Positions 24,438 through 32,852 of a DNA stretch of 64,000 nucleotides are shown piece by piece. Numbering within the stretch: position 1 is the first letter of the stretch; every line of letters starts with the position of its first letter. The position numbers and the translations under genes are program-made. The notes under the pieces were generated by a model. It was not told where the DNA came from, did not search any database, and worked only from the letters and a program-made list of their open reading frames with translations. The DNA is from Rhizobium sp. BK602 (GTDB lineage Bacteria; Pseudomonadota; Alphaproteobacteria; Rhizobiales; Rhizobiaceae). The stretch spans positions 1 through 64,000 of the forward strand of contig NZ_JACIBC010000012.1 of the NCBI RefSeq assembly GCF_014195095.1, in the 5' to 3' direction.

Positions 24438-25382
24438 TTAGTTCAGCAGCGGGCTTGCAACGCGCCAGTCCGGCCGACCCAGGCCATCCGGCCATGGATA
24501 GACCTCGCGGTCGTTGAAGTAGACGACTGCCGTCAGTTTCGGGAATTGGTCGTGCGGTTTATTGGCCTCTTCAGCCCATGCGTGAACATAGGCCTCGTTT
24601 CCCTGATAGCCCAATTCGGCGATGACGATCGGCTTCTTGAAGCCCTTGACGCGGTCGTAACCGGGTTTGGTCGCTTCCACGAAGGTCGAGTCCCGTCCGA
24701 GTTTGCGCTGATCGAACGGCTGGTAGCCGAAGACCGAGAGCCCGATCACGTCCACATACTCATCGCCGGGATAGTAGGCTTCAAGCCCTTCTTTTCCCAT
24801 CGGCGACCACATATATTTCGCCGATGGCAAGGATTGGCGGCAGACTTTGATGGCATGCCGATAGGCTTTCACGTAGCCATCCGCGTTCCAGTAAGCCCAG
24901 GTGAACTGGCCGTTCTTCTCGTCCATTTCCTGGGCCCAGCGGATCGTGACGGGTCTGTCGAGTTTGGCCGCCGCCGAGCATATCGCTGCCATGTTGGCAT
25001 CGTAATGGCCCGCCAGAATGCCATTCAATAGATCGTCGGGTGCCACGCGCCAGTCGCGAGCCCAGGACCAGGGCTCGACCGTAATCAGCAGGTCGCGTCC
25101 GCGTTGGCGCGCATAGGCGTCGGCCGTGCTGAGGGTTGCGAGATCGACGTCTTCCCAGGGAAGGAAGAGGTGCTCGATCTTCGGATTGGGATCATTGGAG
25201 AAATCCCCGTTCGGATCATAGGCTCCGGACGGTAGCGATTGGGGGGTGATAATCGGCCTCTTGTCGTGAAATACAGTCTGGTTTTGGGCCTTTGCCTCCG
25301 GAACATTGCCGGCGGAATAGACCGCTCCGCCGAGGGCTGCCGTGCAAAGCAGGGCTGCCGTCAGCTTGGATAGGGTTTTCAT
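24438..25382 (-). CDS. Secreted GH26-like glycoside hydrolase
   Basis: 314 residues with a signal peptide (1-32, ending near PEAKA). The rest is a TIM-barrel glycosidase: DLLITVEPWSWARDW, then the acid/base Glu in IRWAQEMDE (residue about 172, GH26 usually has HEM), YMWSPMGKEG, a DVIGLSVFGY strand, and the nucleophile Glu in KPIVIAELGYQG (about 258). GH26 enzymes cut beta-mannans or mixed-linkage beta-glucans. Here the enzyme overlaps the upstream DUF995 gene by 4 nt and belongs to a polysaccharide synthesis operon. It probably trims or releases the polymer, as the cellulase partners of cellulose synthases do. The family assignment is by motif only. Confidence 0.75.
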   Translation of the reverse strand: MKTLSKLTAALLCTAALGGAVYSAGNVPEAKAQNQTVFHDKRPIITPQSLPSGAYDPNGDFSNDPNPKIEHLFLPWEDVDLATLSTADAYARQRGRDLLITVEPWSWARDWRVAPDDLLNGILAGHYDANMAAICSAAAKLDRPVTIRWAQEMDEKNGQFTWAYWNADGYVKAYRHAIKVCRQSLPSAKYMWSPMGKEGLEAYYPGDEYVDVIGLSVFGYQPFDQRKLGRDSTFVEATKPGYDRVKGFKKPIVIAELGYQGNEAYVHAWAEEANKPHDQFPKLTAVVYFNDREVYPWPDGLGRPDWRVASPLLN

Positions 25383-25939
25383 TGGATTGCCTCCTTCTTT
25401 TGCTCGGTCTTGCCCGCGCTCAAGGTGGCTTTCACCGCCTCCAGTCGCTGGGTGACCAGATCGTCGGCGATCAACTTCGCCGCCTCATCGGTTTGCTTGG
25501 CAGCAGCATGGCGGAACACGATCCAGTCTCCGCCCGCCTCACGCTTCTGGTAGATGGTCCCATCGAGAATTCGATGAACGAAGCAGGTCTTGGCCGGAAA
25601 CTTGCCGTTCGTCGCATGCCAGGCCGCCTCGAAGCACAGGCGACCGGTATCTGTGACGGTCCAACGGCCCTCGGCCCAGGATTGGCCCTCCGTTCCGTCG
25701 ACCCAGGCGGAAAAGCGGCGGTCGGCATCCTGCATTCGGCCTGCGCCGTTGGGCCACTGCCAGCTTTTGTCGCGATAGAGCGTGTAGAGTTCGACCGCCG
25801 TCATGGGTCTTGCGTCCTTCGGCAGTTTGATATCGGCATTGGCCGCATTGCCGGATACCGCAGACCCGATGGTGATGGCGATGATCAGCGCCGTTGCTTT
25901 CGCGCGGGCAAAATGCGTTGTGTTGTGCGATGGCTTCAT
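25379..25939 (-). CDS. DUF995 domain secreted protein (copy 1)
   Basis: 186 residues from ATG 25939, one base beyond the ugd stop codon and preceded by GGGAGAAA. Residues 1-36 are a signal peptide (ATALIIAITIGSAVSGNA). The DUF995 domain (about 45-145) shows MTAVELYTLYRDKSWQWPNG, RRFSAWVDG, AEGRWTVTDTGRLCFEAAW, KTCFVHRI and WIVFRHA, matching copy 2 segment by segment. A charged helical tail of about 40 residues follows. It overlaps the glycosidase gene by 4 nt (ATGA). The two copies differ most in the His-rich loop and tail, which suggests distinct partners. Function is unknown; location after the sugar-nucleotide genes ties it to the polymer. Confidence 0.8.
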   Translation of the reverse strand: MKPSHNTTHFARAKATALIIAITIGSAVSGNAANADIKLPKDARPMTAVELYTLYRDKSWQWPNGAGRMQDADRRFSAWVDGTEGQSWAEGRWTVTDTGRLCFEAAWHATNGKFPAKTCFVHRILDGTIYQKREAGGDWIVFRHAAAKQTDEAAKLIADDLVTQRLEAVKATLSAGKTEQKKEAIQ

Positions 25940-25940
25940 C

Positions 25941-27356
25941 TTATTTCTCCCGCATAGGAATTGAGGCAAGTTTTGCCCTCGTTGGTTTCACCGCCCGCAA
26001 AGTTCTGTTTCTTCGCCTGACGATGTCCTGGACATGGCTCTCGGTGCTGGCCGAGCGGCCAATGCCTGAAATGCGGAATCCGAGCTGTTTGGCGGCTTCC
26101 GCATCCAAAGCGTTCCTGAGGTCGATGAGGATCGGCTGGCGCATGCTCTGCTTGAGCTGGACCAGATCGATTTTCCTGATGGTTTCCCATTCCGTCATGA
26201 CGACGACGGCATCGGCATCCCTCGCGCATTCGTAGAGATCCTCGAAGAAGTCGACGTCCTCGAGGACCTTTGCGGCATTCTCGATGCCGATAGGGTCATG
26301 GGCGCGGATACGGCCGCCCAAACGCTGCAGCGCTTCGATGAGCGGCACCGAAGGGGCGTCGCGCATGTCGTCGGTATCGGGTTTGAAGGTGAGGCCGAGG
26401 ATGGCGATCGTCATGCCATCCACGTCGCCGCCGAGAGCCTCCATCACCTTGAGCGCCATGCGCCGCTTGCGGGCCTCGTTGGCCGCGACGGTCTCCTCGA
26501 CGATGCGCAGCGCGACGCCATGGTCCTGCGCGGTTCGCAGAAGCGCCAGCGTATCCTTCGGAAAGCACGAGCCGCCATAACCGGGGCCGGCCGTCAGGAA
26601 GCTCGCCCCGATACGCTTGTCGAGCCCTATGCCAAGCGCGAGTTCGCCGACATCGCTGCCCACTTGCTCGCAAAGATCCGCCAATTCGTTGATGAAGGTG
26701 ATCTTGGTCGCCAGAAATGCATTCGCGGCATATTTGATGAGTTCGGCCGTGCGCCGCATGGTGACGATGATAGGCGTATCGCGCAGGCCGATCGGTCCGT
26801 CATAGAGTTCGAGAAGGCGCTTGCATGCGCGCTCGTCTTCGACGCCGATGACGACCCGATCCGGCGCGAGGAAATCGCGCACGGCGACGCCCTCGCGCAG
26901 AAACTCGGGATTGGAGGCGACCGAGAACGTGCCGGCCCTGCGGACCGAACCGATGATCTTCTGCACCACGTCTCCGGTGCCGACGGGTACGGTCGATTTC
27001 ACCACGACGACCGTGTCGTCGGTCATCAGCGGCGCAAGTTCGCGCGCGGCCTGATAGACGAAGGACAGATCGGCGTCCCCCTGGCCGGCGCGCGGCGGCG
27101 TACCGACGGCGATGAAGACCATGGTGGCGCCCTCGACGGCCTCGGCGAGGTCGCAGGTGAAGTCCAGCCGTCCGGCAGCGCAATTGCGCTCGACCAATTC
27201 GTCGAGATCGGGCTCATAGATCGGCATCCTGCCCTGTCTGAGGCCCGCGATCTTCTGAGCGTTCTTGTCGACGCAGACGACATGATTGCCCCATTCGGCA
27301 AAACAGGTGCCGCTGACCAAGCCCACATATCCGGTTCCGATAACAGCTATTTTCAT
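25941..27356 (-). CDS. ugd: UDP-glucose 6-dehydrogenase
   Basis: 471 residues from ATG 27356 (MKIAVIGTGYVGL), chosen for the GGGGGGAA site upstream. Domains: NAD-binding Rossmann fold (1-190, GTGYVGLVSGTCFAEWG), the conserved hinge Lys in FINELADLCEQ, and the catalytic Cys in GYGGSCFPKD (about residue 263) with its SADH C-terminal domain (about 310-430, LGLTFKPDTDDMRDAPS). It oxidises UDP-glucose to UDP-glucuronate in two NAD+-dependent steps. That product is the substrate of the UDP-xylose synthase encoded at the head of this operon, so the operon supplies its own precursor. The last 30 residues are basic and extra to the family core. Confidence 0.93.
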   Translation of the reverse strand: MKIAVIGTGYVGLVSGTCFAEWGNHVVCVDKNAQKIAGLRQGRMPIYEPDLDELVERNCAAGRLDFTCDLAEAVEGATMVFIAVGTPPRAGQGDADLSFVYQAARELAPLMTDDTVVVVKSTVPVGTGDVVQKIIGSVRRAGTFSVASNPEFLREGVAVRDFLAPDRVVIGVEDERACKRLLELYDGPIGLRDTPIIVTMRRTAELIKYAANAFLATKITFINELADLCEQVGSDVGELALGIGLDKRIGASFLTAGPGYGGSCFPKDTLALLRTAQDHGVALRIVEETVAANEARKRRMALKVMEALGGDVDGMTIAILGLTFKPDTDDMRDAPSVPLIEALQRLGGRIRAHDPIGIENAAKVLEDVDFFEDLYECARDADAVVVMTEWETIRKIDLVQLKQSMRQPILIDLRNALDAEAAKQLGFRISGIGRSASTESHVQDIVRRRNRTLRAVKPTRAKLASIPMREK

Positions 27357-27382
27357 CTGCGTTCCCCCCTTTTTTATGAGCG

Positions 27383-29215
27383 TCAATTGTCGTCGGCGCC
27401 TGAGCGCCAGTGTGGATTGAAGACGATCCGGTGCAGCTCGTGGCCGCCGACGCCGGCGCCTGCCACGGAAAAGCGAGTTTCAAACAAAATGTAGCCACTC
27501 GTGTCCCAGGTCAGCGATCGCAGTCCCTCGTTACCGCGCTCGAGGGCGGCAACACACGGCAAGGCCATCAGGGTCATCAGGCTGCCGGCGAGCGCCGGAC
27601 GATAGAAGCGCCTGCTGACGCACACCGTGTTTTCGCGCGCATGCTGCGTGATGATGACCACAAGGAGCAGGACGTAGACGGCCGCGTTCACGATGGCGAA
27701 AATGTAGAAGCCGCTGGTCTCTCCCGCATGGGCGACGAAGAGGACCGGGAGGATGGAGATCAGCGCCAGAAAACCATAGGGAGCCAACACCCGGAACGGC
27801 AGCGGATCGACCTCGGATGTCCCCTTGGGGGTGACGCGAAAGTCGACGAAGGAGCCCGTTGCCCAATCGCGAACGGCCGCCAGAGCTCCGGCAAGCGCCC
27901 ATGGCCAGCGGGCGAACAGGAACAAAGTCATCTCCCAGCTCAGCACCTTGGCATCCACCGGCCGGAACGTGCCGGTGCTGCGCCAGCGATAGGCGAACAG
28001 GATCAGCAGGACCGATTGCGGTATGAAATGAACGAGAAAATCGGGATAGGAGACGTCGACGAAGTTCCATCCGAGCACAAGCGCAAGAACCGGCAGGAAG
28101 AACATCAGCCCCATGAAAAGCGAGAAAAGGGAATACCAGAACTGCGAGAACAGGAACTGAATCTTGAGGCGCAGCGGCAGGCGGCTGACGAGCTTGGGCG
28201 AATATTGCAGCAGGATCATCATCAGGCTGCGCGACCATTGAAATTCCTGGGTAATGAGATCGGCAAAGGTGCGCGGTCCGTCGCCATGGGCGATGGCTTC
28301 GAGCGCATGAACGCCGCACCAGCCATGCGCGTTCATCATCAGCGTCGTCGAGTGATCTTCCGCGAGCTCCGGGCCGAGGCCGCCGATCGCCTGCAAAGCC
28401 ACGGTCCGGACGGCATAGTGCGAGCCGATGCAAAGCGGTGCCAGGCCGCCGTTGAAGCCCGACTGCAGCGATCCATGCATGCTGGCTTCGGCATAGAGGC
28501 GTCCACGCGCCGACCAGCTTTCATGCGCGTTGGAATCGCAGATGCTGGGGGCGGACACATAGCCGACGGCCGGATCGGCGAAAGGGCGCAGCATGTGATA
28601 GAGATAGTCTGTTTCAGGCACATGATCGGCATCGAGCTGGACGACGAAATCATAGCGTTCATAGCCGTAATGATCATAGAAGAAGGCGAGGTTGCCCTCC
28701 TTGCAGCGGGTACGCCGCGGCCACGTCTGGCGGTGATAATCCTCACGTCCCTTGCGGGTGGAAACAGAAACCCCCTGCGTGCGGCACCATTCCAGCGTCG
28801 CAGGCGAAGGATCTTCATCGGCGAGCCAGGTGTCGTGCGGCACCGGTTGCGTCAGCATGGCGCTCAATGTGCGGGCGACGATCGCAAAAGGTTCCGAAGG
28901 CGCCTTCGTCACCACCATCGCCACACGGCTGCCGGCGGGCAGGCGCAAGTCTCCATCCGGCTTGCGGGCGCGGAAGAACACAGCCATGAAATAGGCTGGC
29001 AGGATCGTGACCCATGCCAATATCAGGGTAACCAGGACCGAGCCCGTGGCGTTGACATGATGGCTCGGCAGGAGCCACCAGTGCCAGAAAAAGGCGAGCG
29101 CCATCAGCCACAGGCCGACGCAGGCGACATATTCGGCGCGTTGATAGCCGCGCAGGACCGGCACCATCAAGGGCTCTTCCTGCAAGACTTTCGCCTGTGC
29201 TCGGTGCGGGGTCAT
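27383..29215 (-). CDS. Processive glycosyltransferase family 2 (cellulose-synthase-like)
   Basis: 610 residues. Two TMs (about 28-72) precede a cytoplasmic GT-A domain (about 95-335) with WLADEDPS (first Asp region), VVQLDADHVPE (DxD-type metal site) and ELAEDHST (catalytic base). The acceptor motif that is QxxRW in cellulose synthase is QEFQWSRS here, so Arg is replaced by Gln. Six or so TMs follow (about 345-590). This is the layout of synthases that make and export a chain in one step. No PilZ domain is fused. It overlaps the epimerase gene by 4 nt with GGAGGTG before ATG 29215. The donor is probably one of the UDP-sugars made by the neighbours; which one is not decidable. Confidence 0.85.
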   Translation of the reverse strand: MTPHRAQAKVLQEEPLMVPVLRGYQRAEYVACVGLWLMALAFFWHWWLLPSHHVNATGSVLVTLILAWVTILPAYFMAVFFRARKPDGDLRLPAGSRVAMVVTKAPSEPFAIVARTLSAMLTQPVPHDTWLADEDPSPATLEWCRTQGVSVSTRKGREDYHRQTWPRRTRCKEGNLAFFYDHYGYERYDFVVQLDADHVPETDYLYHMLRPFADPAVGYVSAPSICDSNAHESWSARGRLYAEASMHGSLQSGFNGGLAPLCIGSHYAVRTVALQAIGGLGPELAEDHSTTLMMNAHGWCGVHALEAIAHGDGPRTFADLITQEFQWSRSLMMILLQYSPKLVSRLPLRLKIQFLFSQFWYSLFSLFMGLMFFLPVLALVLGWNFVDVSYPDFLVHFIPQSVLLILFAYRWRSTGTFRPVDAKVLSWEMTLFLFARWPWALAGALAAVRDWATGSFVDFRVTPKGTSEVDPLPFRVLAPYGFLALISILPVLFVAHAGETSGFYIFAIVNAAVYVLLLVVIITQHARENTVCVSRRFYRPALAGSLMTLMALPCVAALERGNEGLRSLTWDTSGYILFETRFSVAGAGVGGHELHRIVFNPHWRSGADDN

Positions 29216-30198
29216 CGCTGCACCTCCAGCCCGAAGAAGGGGGCTGCGGTGCGGATGATCGTGTCGATGTCAGAATAAAGCGCCTGGAAGCCGAGCTTCT
29301 CGGTTGCAAGAGCCGACGCCGCATAGAGTACGGGTGGATCGCCGTCGCGGCGGGCACGCATCGCGACAGGCACCGGGCGGCCGGAAATGCTGCTGATCGC
29401 ACTCAGAATTTCCTTGATGGATGTCCCGCGACCGGTTCCCAGATTGATGGCGAGATTGGCGCCGCCCGACATCAGATATTCGACCGCCAGGACATGGGCG
29501 CGAGCCAGATCCATGACATGGATGTAGTCGCGAATGCAGGTGCCGTCCGGCGTGTTGTAGTCGTCGCCATAGACTTCGAGGAAATCGATGGAACCGGCTG
29601 CGGCCAGAAGCGCGCGCGGGATCAGATGGGTCTCGGGCTTATGCCATTCGCCGATCTCACCCTCCGGATCCGCCCCCGCCGCGTTGAAGTAGCGCAAGGC
29701 AACATATTTCAGCCCGTAGGCGGCCGAATAATCGGCGAGCATCTGTTCGGCGATCAGCTTTGTCCTGCCATAGGGATTGATCGGGCGCTGGACTTCATTT
29801 TCGCGGATCGGCAGATGTTCCGGTATGCCGTAGGTCGCGCAGCTCGATGAAAAGATCAGATGCTCCACCCCGGCGCGCCGGCATGCTTCGAGCAGCGAAT
29901 GCGTGCCGGTCACGTTGTTGGCATAATATTTCGCCGGGTCTTTGACGGACTCGCCGACATAGGCCGAGGCGGCAAAATGAATGACGGCGGCCGGATGATG
30001 TTCCGTGAGGACCTCGGCAAGCCGCTGCATGTCGAGGATATCGCCCTGGACGAAAGGTCCCCAGCGCACCGATGCCAGATGACCGGTCGAAAGATTGTCG
30101 TAGACAATCGGTTCGAAGCCCTGCTTGAAGAGGAGCTTGGCGGTGTGGCTGCCGATGAAGCCGGCGCCACCCACGACGAGGATGCTTTGCCTGGACAT
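29212..30198 (-). CDS. galE: UDP-sugar 4-epimerase (GalE family; possibly UDP-xylose 4-epimerase)
   Basis: 328 residues from ATG 30198 (a GTG lies one codon before). The extended SDR fold is shown by GGAGFIGSH (NAD site, residues about 8-16), the Ser of FSSSCATYG, and Tyr-Lys in NPYGRTKLI (YxxxK), with the substrate-binding RYFNAAGAD. The family interconverts UDP-sugars at C4, for example UDP-glucose/UDP-galactose. Beside a UDP-xylose synthase, the better guess is UDP-xylose to UDP-L-arabinose (Uxe), an activity characterised in Sinorhizobium meliloti next to Uxs. The start overlaps the Uxs stop codon (TGATG). Family certainty is high; substrate is inference. Confidence 0.88.
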   Translation of the reverse strand: MSRQSILVVGGAGFIGSHTAKLLFKQGFEPIVYDNLSTGHLASVRWGPFVQGDILDMQRLAEVLTEHHPAAVIHFAASAYVGESVKDPAKYYANNVTGTHSLLEACRRAGVEHLIFSSSCATYGIPEHLPIRENEVQRPINPYGRTKLIAEQMLADYSAAYGLKYVALRYFNAAGADPEGEIGEWHKPETHLIPRALLAAAGSIDFLEVYGDDYNTPDGTCIRDYIHVMDLARAHVLAVEYLMSGGANLAINLGTGRGTSIKEILSAISSISGRPVPVAMRARRDGDPPVLYAASALATEKLGFQALYSDIDTIIRTAAPFFGLEVQR

Positions 30199-31211
30199 CA
30201 CGCAACCTCGACAAGCTCGCCGCTTGGCCGAACAAGCTGACGCTCGAAATAAGCAGCCGTCGATTTCAGGCCTTCCGCCAATGCGACGGTGGGCTCCCAG
30301 TTCAATTCCCGTTTGGCAACGGTGATGTCTGGCCGGCGCTGCCTGGGGTCATCGACCGGCAGCGGCTTATGAACGATCTTCGAGGACGAGCCCGTCATGG
30401 CGATGATCTGCTCGGCGAGATCGCGGACGGTGAATTCGCCCGGATTGCCAAGGTTGACTGGCGTATGAATGGGTGACGGGCTCCCCATCAACCGGATAAA
30501 GCCCTCGATCAGATCGTCGACATAGCAGAAGGAGCGCGTCTGCGAGCCGTCGCCGTAAACGGTGATATCCTGTCCCTTGAGCGCCTGGACGATGAAGTTG
30601 GAGATGACGCGGCCGTCGTCGGGGCGCATGCGCGGACCATAGGTATTGAAGATGCGGGCGATCCTGATGTCGACGCCGTATTTCAGATGGAAGTCGTGGA
30701 AAAGCGTTTCGGCGGACCGTTTGCCCTCGTCGTAGCAGGAGCGTGGGCCGAAGGAGTTGACATGGCCCCAATAGCCTTCCGGCTGCGGGTGCACTTGCGG
30801 ATCTCCATAGATTTCCGAGGTGGATGCCTGGAATATCCGTGCCTGGTGATGAACGGCAAGTTCCAGCAGGTTCAGCGATCCGAAAACACAGGTCTTCATC
30901 GTATGGATCGGGTCCGCCTGATAATGCGGCGGCGAAGCCGGGCAGGCGAGATTATAGATCTCGTCGACGGGCAGGTCGATCGACGCAACGATATCGTGGC
31001 GGATGAAGCTGAACGTGTCGAAGCGCAACAGGTGCCACAAATTCTCCATCCGCCCCGTGGAGAAGTCGTCGACGCAGACAACTTCGTGACCGTCCTGCAG
31101 CAAGCGCTCGCAAAGGTGCGAGCCAAGAAATCCCGCGCCACCTGCAACAAGAATGATACGCTTGTCAGTATGTTTCAGGGACAAATGTGCGGATTTGAAT
31201 GCCATGTTCAT
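30198..31211 (-). CDS. uxs1: UDP-glucuronate decarboxylase (UDP-xylose synthase)
   Basis: 337 residues from ATG 31211 (or ATG 31205), with GGGAGGG just upstream. Extended SDR: GGAGFLGSHLCERL (residues about 22-35), the Thr-Ser-Glu of ASTSEIYGDP, Tyr-Lys in SCYDEGKRSAE, and the typical UXS segments RIFNTYGPRM, GRVISNFI and TRSFCYVDDLIEGF. It decarboxylates UDP-glucuronate to UDP-xylose with bound NAD+ in the cytoplasm. It is the first gene of a seven-gene operon that ends at 23906. The N-terminal 20 residues are short and not membrane-spanning, as in bacterial UXS. An ArnA-type decarboxylase is less likely because no formyltransferase domain or lipid A genes are present. Confidence 0.85.
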   Translation of the reverse strand: MNMAFKSAHLSLKHTDKRIILVAGGAGFLGSHLCERLLQDGHEVVCVDDFSTGRMENLWHLLRFDTFSFIRHDIVASIDLPVDEIYNLACPASPPHYQADPIHTMKTCVFGSLNLLELAVHHQARIFQASTSEIYGDPQVHPQPEGYWGHVNSFGPRSCYDEGKRSAETLFHDFHLKYGVDIRIARIFNTYGPRMRPDDGRVISNFIVQALKGQDITVYGDGSQTRSFCYVDDLIEGFIRLMGSPSPIHTPVNLGNPGEFTVRDLAEQIIAMTGSSSKIVHKPLPVDDPRQRRPDITVAKRELNWEPTVALAEGLKSTAAYFERQLVRPSGELVEVA

Positions 31212-31631
31212 AATACCCTCCCGATTATTACAAGACGCGGTTAAACCCCCATGTAAAATCACGGGAATTTCACTTATTGACATTTGATAATGGGGAAATC
31301 CTTGTGGGAATTACCGATTATAATTTACTTATATTTAAAGAGACTGTCGTTATCCGGGAATTCAGAAAGTTTACAATCTGTCCATTTATTTGTTCCGGAT
31401 GGGCACAGTTCGCGGCTTTTTCCTGGCAAAAGGCACTTTTTTGGTAAGTATATACTTACATATCGGCTGGCCCGAGCTGAGAATTTGCGTGAAGGGAGCG
31501 CCGGGAATTGGACGATTATTCGCCAAGGAGTTGCGGGCGGGGGTCATAGGCTGCGGCCGATGAGGCGTCGGTCTTTGCTGCAGTGACTAGGATAGATGCG
31601 CCGTGTGCAGCCCCGACGCACACCTCAAATG
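31212..31631. promoter_or_regulatory. Long AT-rich leader region of the polysaccharide operon, with a 16-bp palindrome
   Basis: About 420 bp without a supported gene. The 200 bp nearest the operon are AT-rich, unlike the surroundings, and should hold its promoter. At 31444-31459 lies the perfect palindrome GTAAGTATATACTTAC, 233 bp before the uxs start, a good candidate for a regulator binding site. An open frame of 100 codons on the plus strand (31284-31586) has no ribosome site and is not supported. Confidence 0.45.
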
Positions 31632-31670
31632 CCGATCGCCAGCCGGACCTTTTGTCCGGCTGGCGATCGG
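31632..31670. terminator. Very strong 17-bp hairpin, probable terminator of the VOC gene
   Basis: Arms of 17 nt (31632-31648 and 31654-31670) pair perfectly around the loop CTTTT. The core is GCCAGCCGGAC with GTCCGGCTGGC. It begins 34 nt after the VOC gene's stop on the minus strand. On the minus strand no U-run follows, so it may act as a Rho-assisted or stabilising structure. Confidence 0.5.
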
Positions 31671-31703
31671 TGGCTTTCAAAGAAATGGAATGGCTGTCCC
31701 GAG

Positions 31704-32165
31704 CTAGCCGCGAGCGGCGGCTGCCAAACCGCCGCTGCTGGACCTTGCCGTTGACGGTGCGGCATGGGCGGCACGAGCGGTGCCGGCGCGGTCGGCTGCG
31801 ATTAATGACTGCTTCGGGCTGATGTCCCAATACAGCCCCCAGCCGTCTCGCAACAAGCCATTCGGCTCAATCGTGCCTTTTTCCAGCAAAGCGCTGCGCA
31901 GGCGGTTGGCTTCGGCATGGGTTGCGCACTCAACCGTAATGGAAGAGCCGTAGTCGCAGGGGTCGAGTGGCCCAGCCTCGATTGCCATGAAATGTTGACC
32001 GCCGAGCGTGAAGCCCGCCAGTTTCGCACTGCCGGCGGGACCGCTCGGACTATTGGCGGGAATGAGAGAAATCCAGCCGATCGACGAGTCCGGAAGCAGC
32101 GACGTGTAAAATCGGACTGCGGACTCCATGTCTCTTTTGAACCAAAGATGTCGCCTGACTTTCAT
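31704..32165 (-). CDS. VOC (PhnB-like) family protein with altered C-terminus
   Basis: 153 residues from ATG 32165, with AGGA 8 nt upstream. Residues 1-115 follow the PhnB/3-demethylubiquinone methyltransferase-like VOC pattern: HLWFKRDMESAVRFYTSLLPDS, PANSPSGPAGS, FTLGGQHFMAIEAGP, then LLRDGWGLYWDISPK. In relatives the last 35 residues form a helical tail that continues LLxxLxDPDPAKAxRAM. Here the tail is instead a low-complexity stretch rich in Ala and Ser (TARAAHAAPSTARSS), so the end has probably been replaced by a frameshift or rearrangement. Such proteins bind metals or small molecules; the function is unknown. It lies alone between the operon leader and a small unknown gene. Confidence 0.6.
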   Translation of the reverse strand: MKVRRHLWFKRDMESAVRFYTSLLPDSSIGWISLIPANSPSGPAGSAKLAGFTLGGQHFMAIEAGPLDPCDYGSSITVECATHAEANRLRSALLEKGTIEPNGLLRDGWGLYWDISPKQSLIAADRAGTARAAHAAPSTARSSSGGLAAAARG

Positions 32166-32344
32166 CGCTTGTGTCCTCACTCGTTACCAATTCTACAAAG
32201 ACGAACCCCAACGAATGACCGTCGATCATCTTTTGAAATTCATTCAAAACGACAGCAGTTTCGCTTCCGGCTTCGTCGATGCCGGATTTCACTGTCCGAC
32301 GGAAATCTTGCCGATGGGTGGCGCTTGCGCCTGCAAGCCGCGCC

Positions 32345-32572
32345 TCAATGCTGGTTCATTGCAACTCTTTGTGCGAGAGCCATGACGTAATCGTCGGCAA
32401 TATCGGCCAGGGTCAAAGCGACTTCGGTTTCCTTCCAGCCCGCCGCAACTGCGATTTGCACCAAGGTGCTGTAGGCGACGGCAAGGATTTCCTCCCGCTC
32501 AAGCGCGCGAAAAGCATCGGTCCCGGCGTGATAGGGACCGTTGATTTGGATTTTTGGACCAGCAGACGTCAT
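32345..32572 (-). CDS. Small hypothetical protein (75 residues)
   Basis: Start ATG 32572 was chosen because AGGGGGC lies 6 nt before it. The product begins TSAGPKIQINGPYHAG, then has an amphipathic helical part (REEILAVAYSTLVQIAVAAG and TLADIADDYVMALAQRVA). No signal peptide, membrane segment or Cys is present, so it is cytoplasmic. The family is not recognised, but the even codon use and strong ribosome site favour a real gene. It sits between the VOC gene and the second AraC gene, all on the minus strand. A role cannot be proposed. Confidence 0.5.
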   Translation of the reverse strand: MTSAGPKIQINGPYHAGTDAFRALEREEILAVAYSTLVQIAVAAGWKETEVALTLADIADDYVMALAQRVAMNQH

Positions 32573-32852
32573 TGGCATGCCCCCTACAGGTTGCCATCTC
32601 ATATCGAGCGCAAATGTTTCATATGCCCCGATGGTGATTGTTCGAATGTTTCCTGCCTTTCTTTTAAGCACCTACTACTTTACCTGTCGTTATCCACGCG
32701 TCCTGAAACTTGCAGCAGCGTCCATTTCTGCGATGACTTCGATCCTTGCCGGCAGCATTTGGCGGCCGCCATGCCTGCGCAAGGGAGGCGATGGGGCATA
32801 AGCGACCGGCACACGGCTCGCGCGAATTGCCGATGGACAGGAAATGGACCGA

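Noticed and set aside
26298..27494. 398-codon open frame on the plus strand
   Set aside because: Antisense to ugd, without start signal or family.
27410..29278. Long open frame (over 600 codons) on the plus strand
   Set aside because: It lies opposite the glycosyltransferase gene; its product is Arg/Gln/Glu-rich with no domain, a known effect of GC-rich codon bias in the antisense frame.
31284..31586. 100-codon plus-strand frame in the operon leader
   Set aside because: Covers the palindrome and AT-rich promoter area, no ribosome site.
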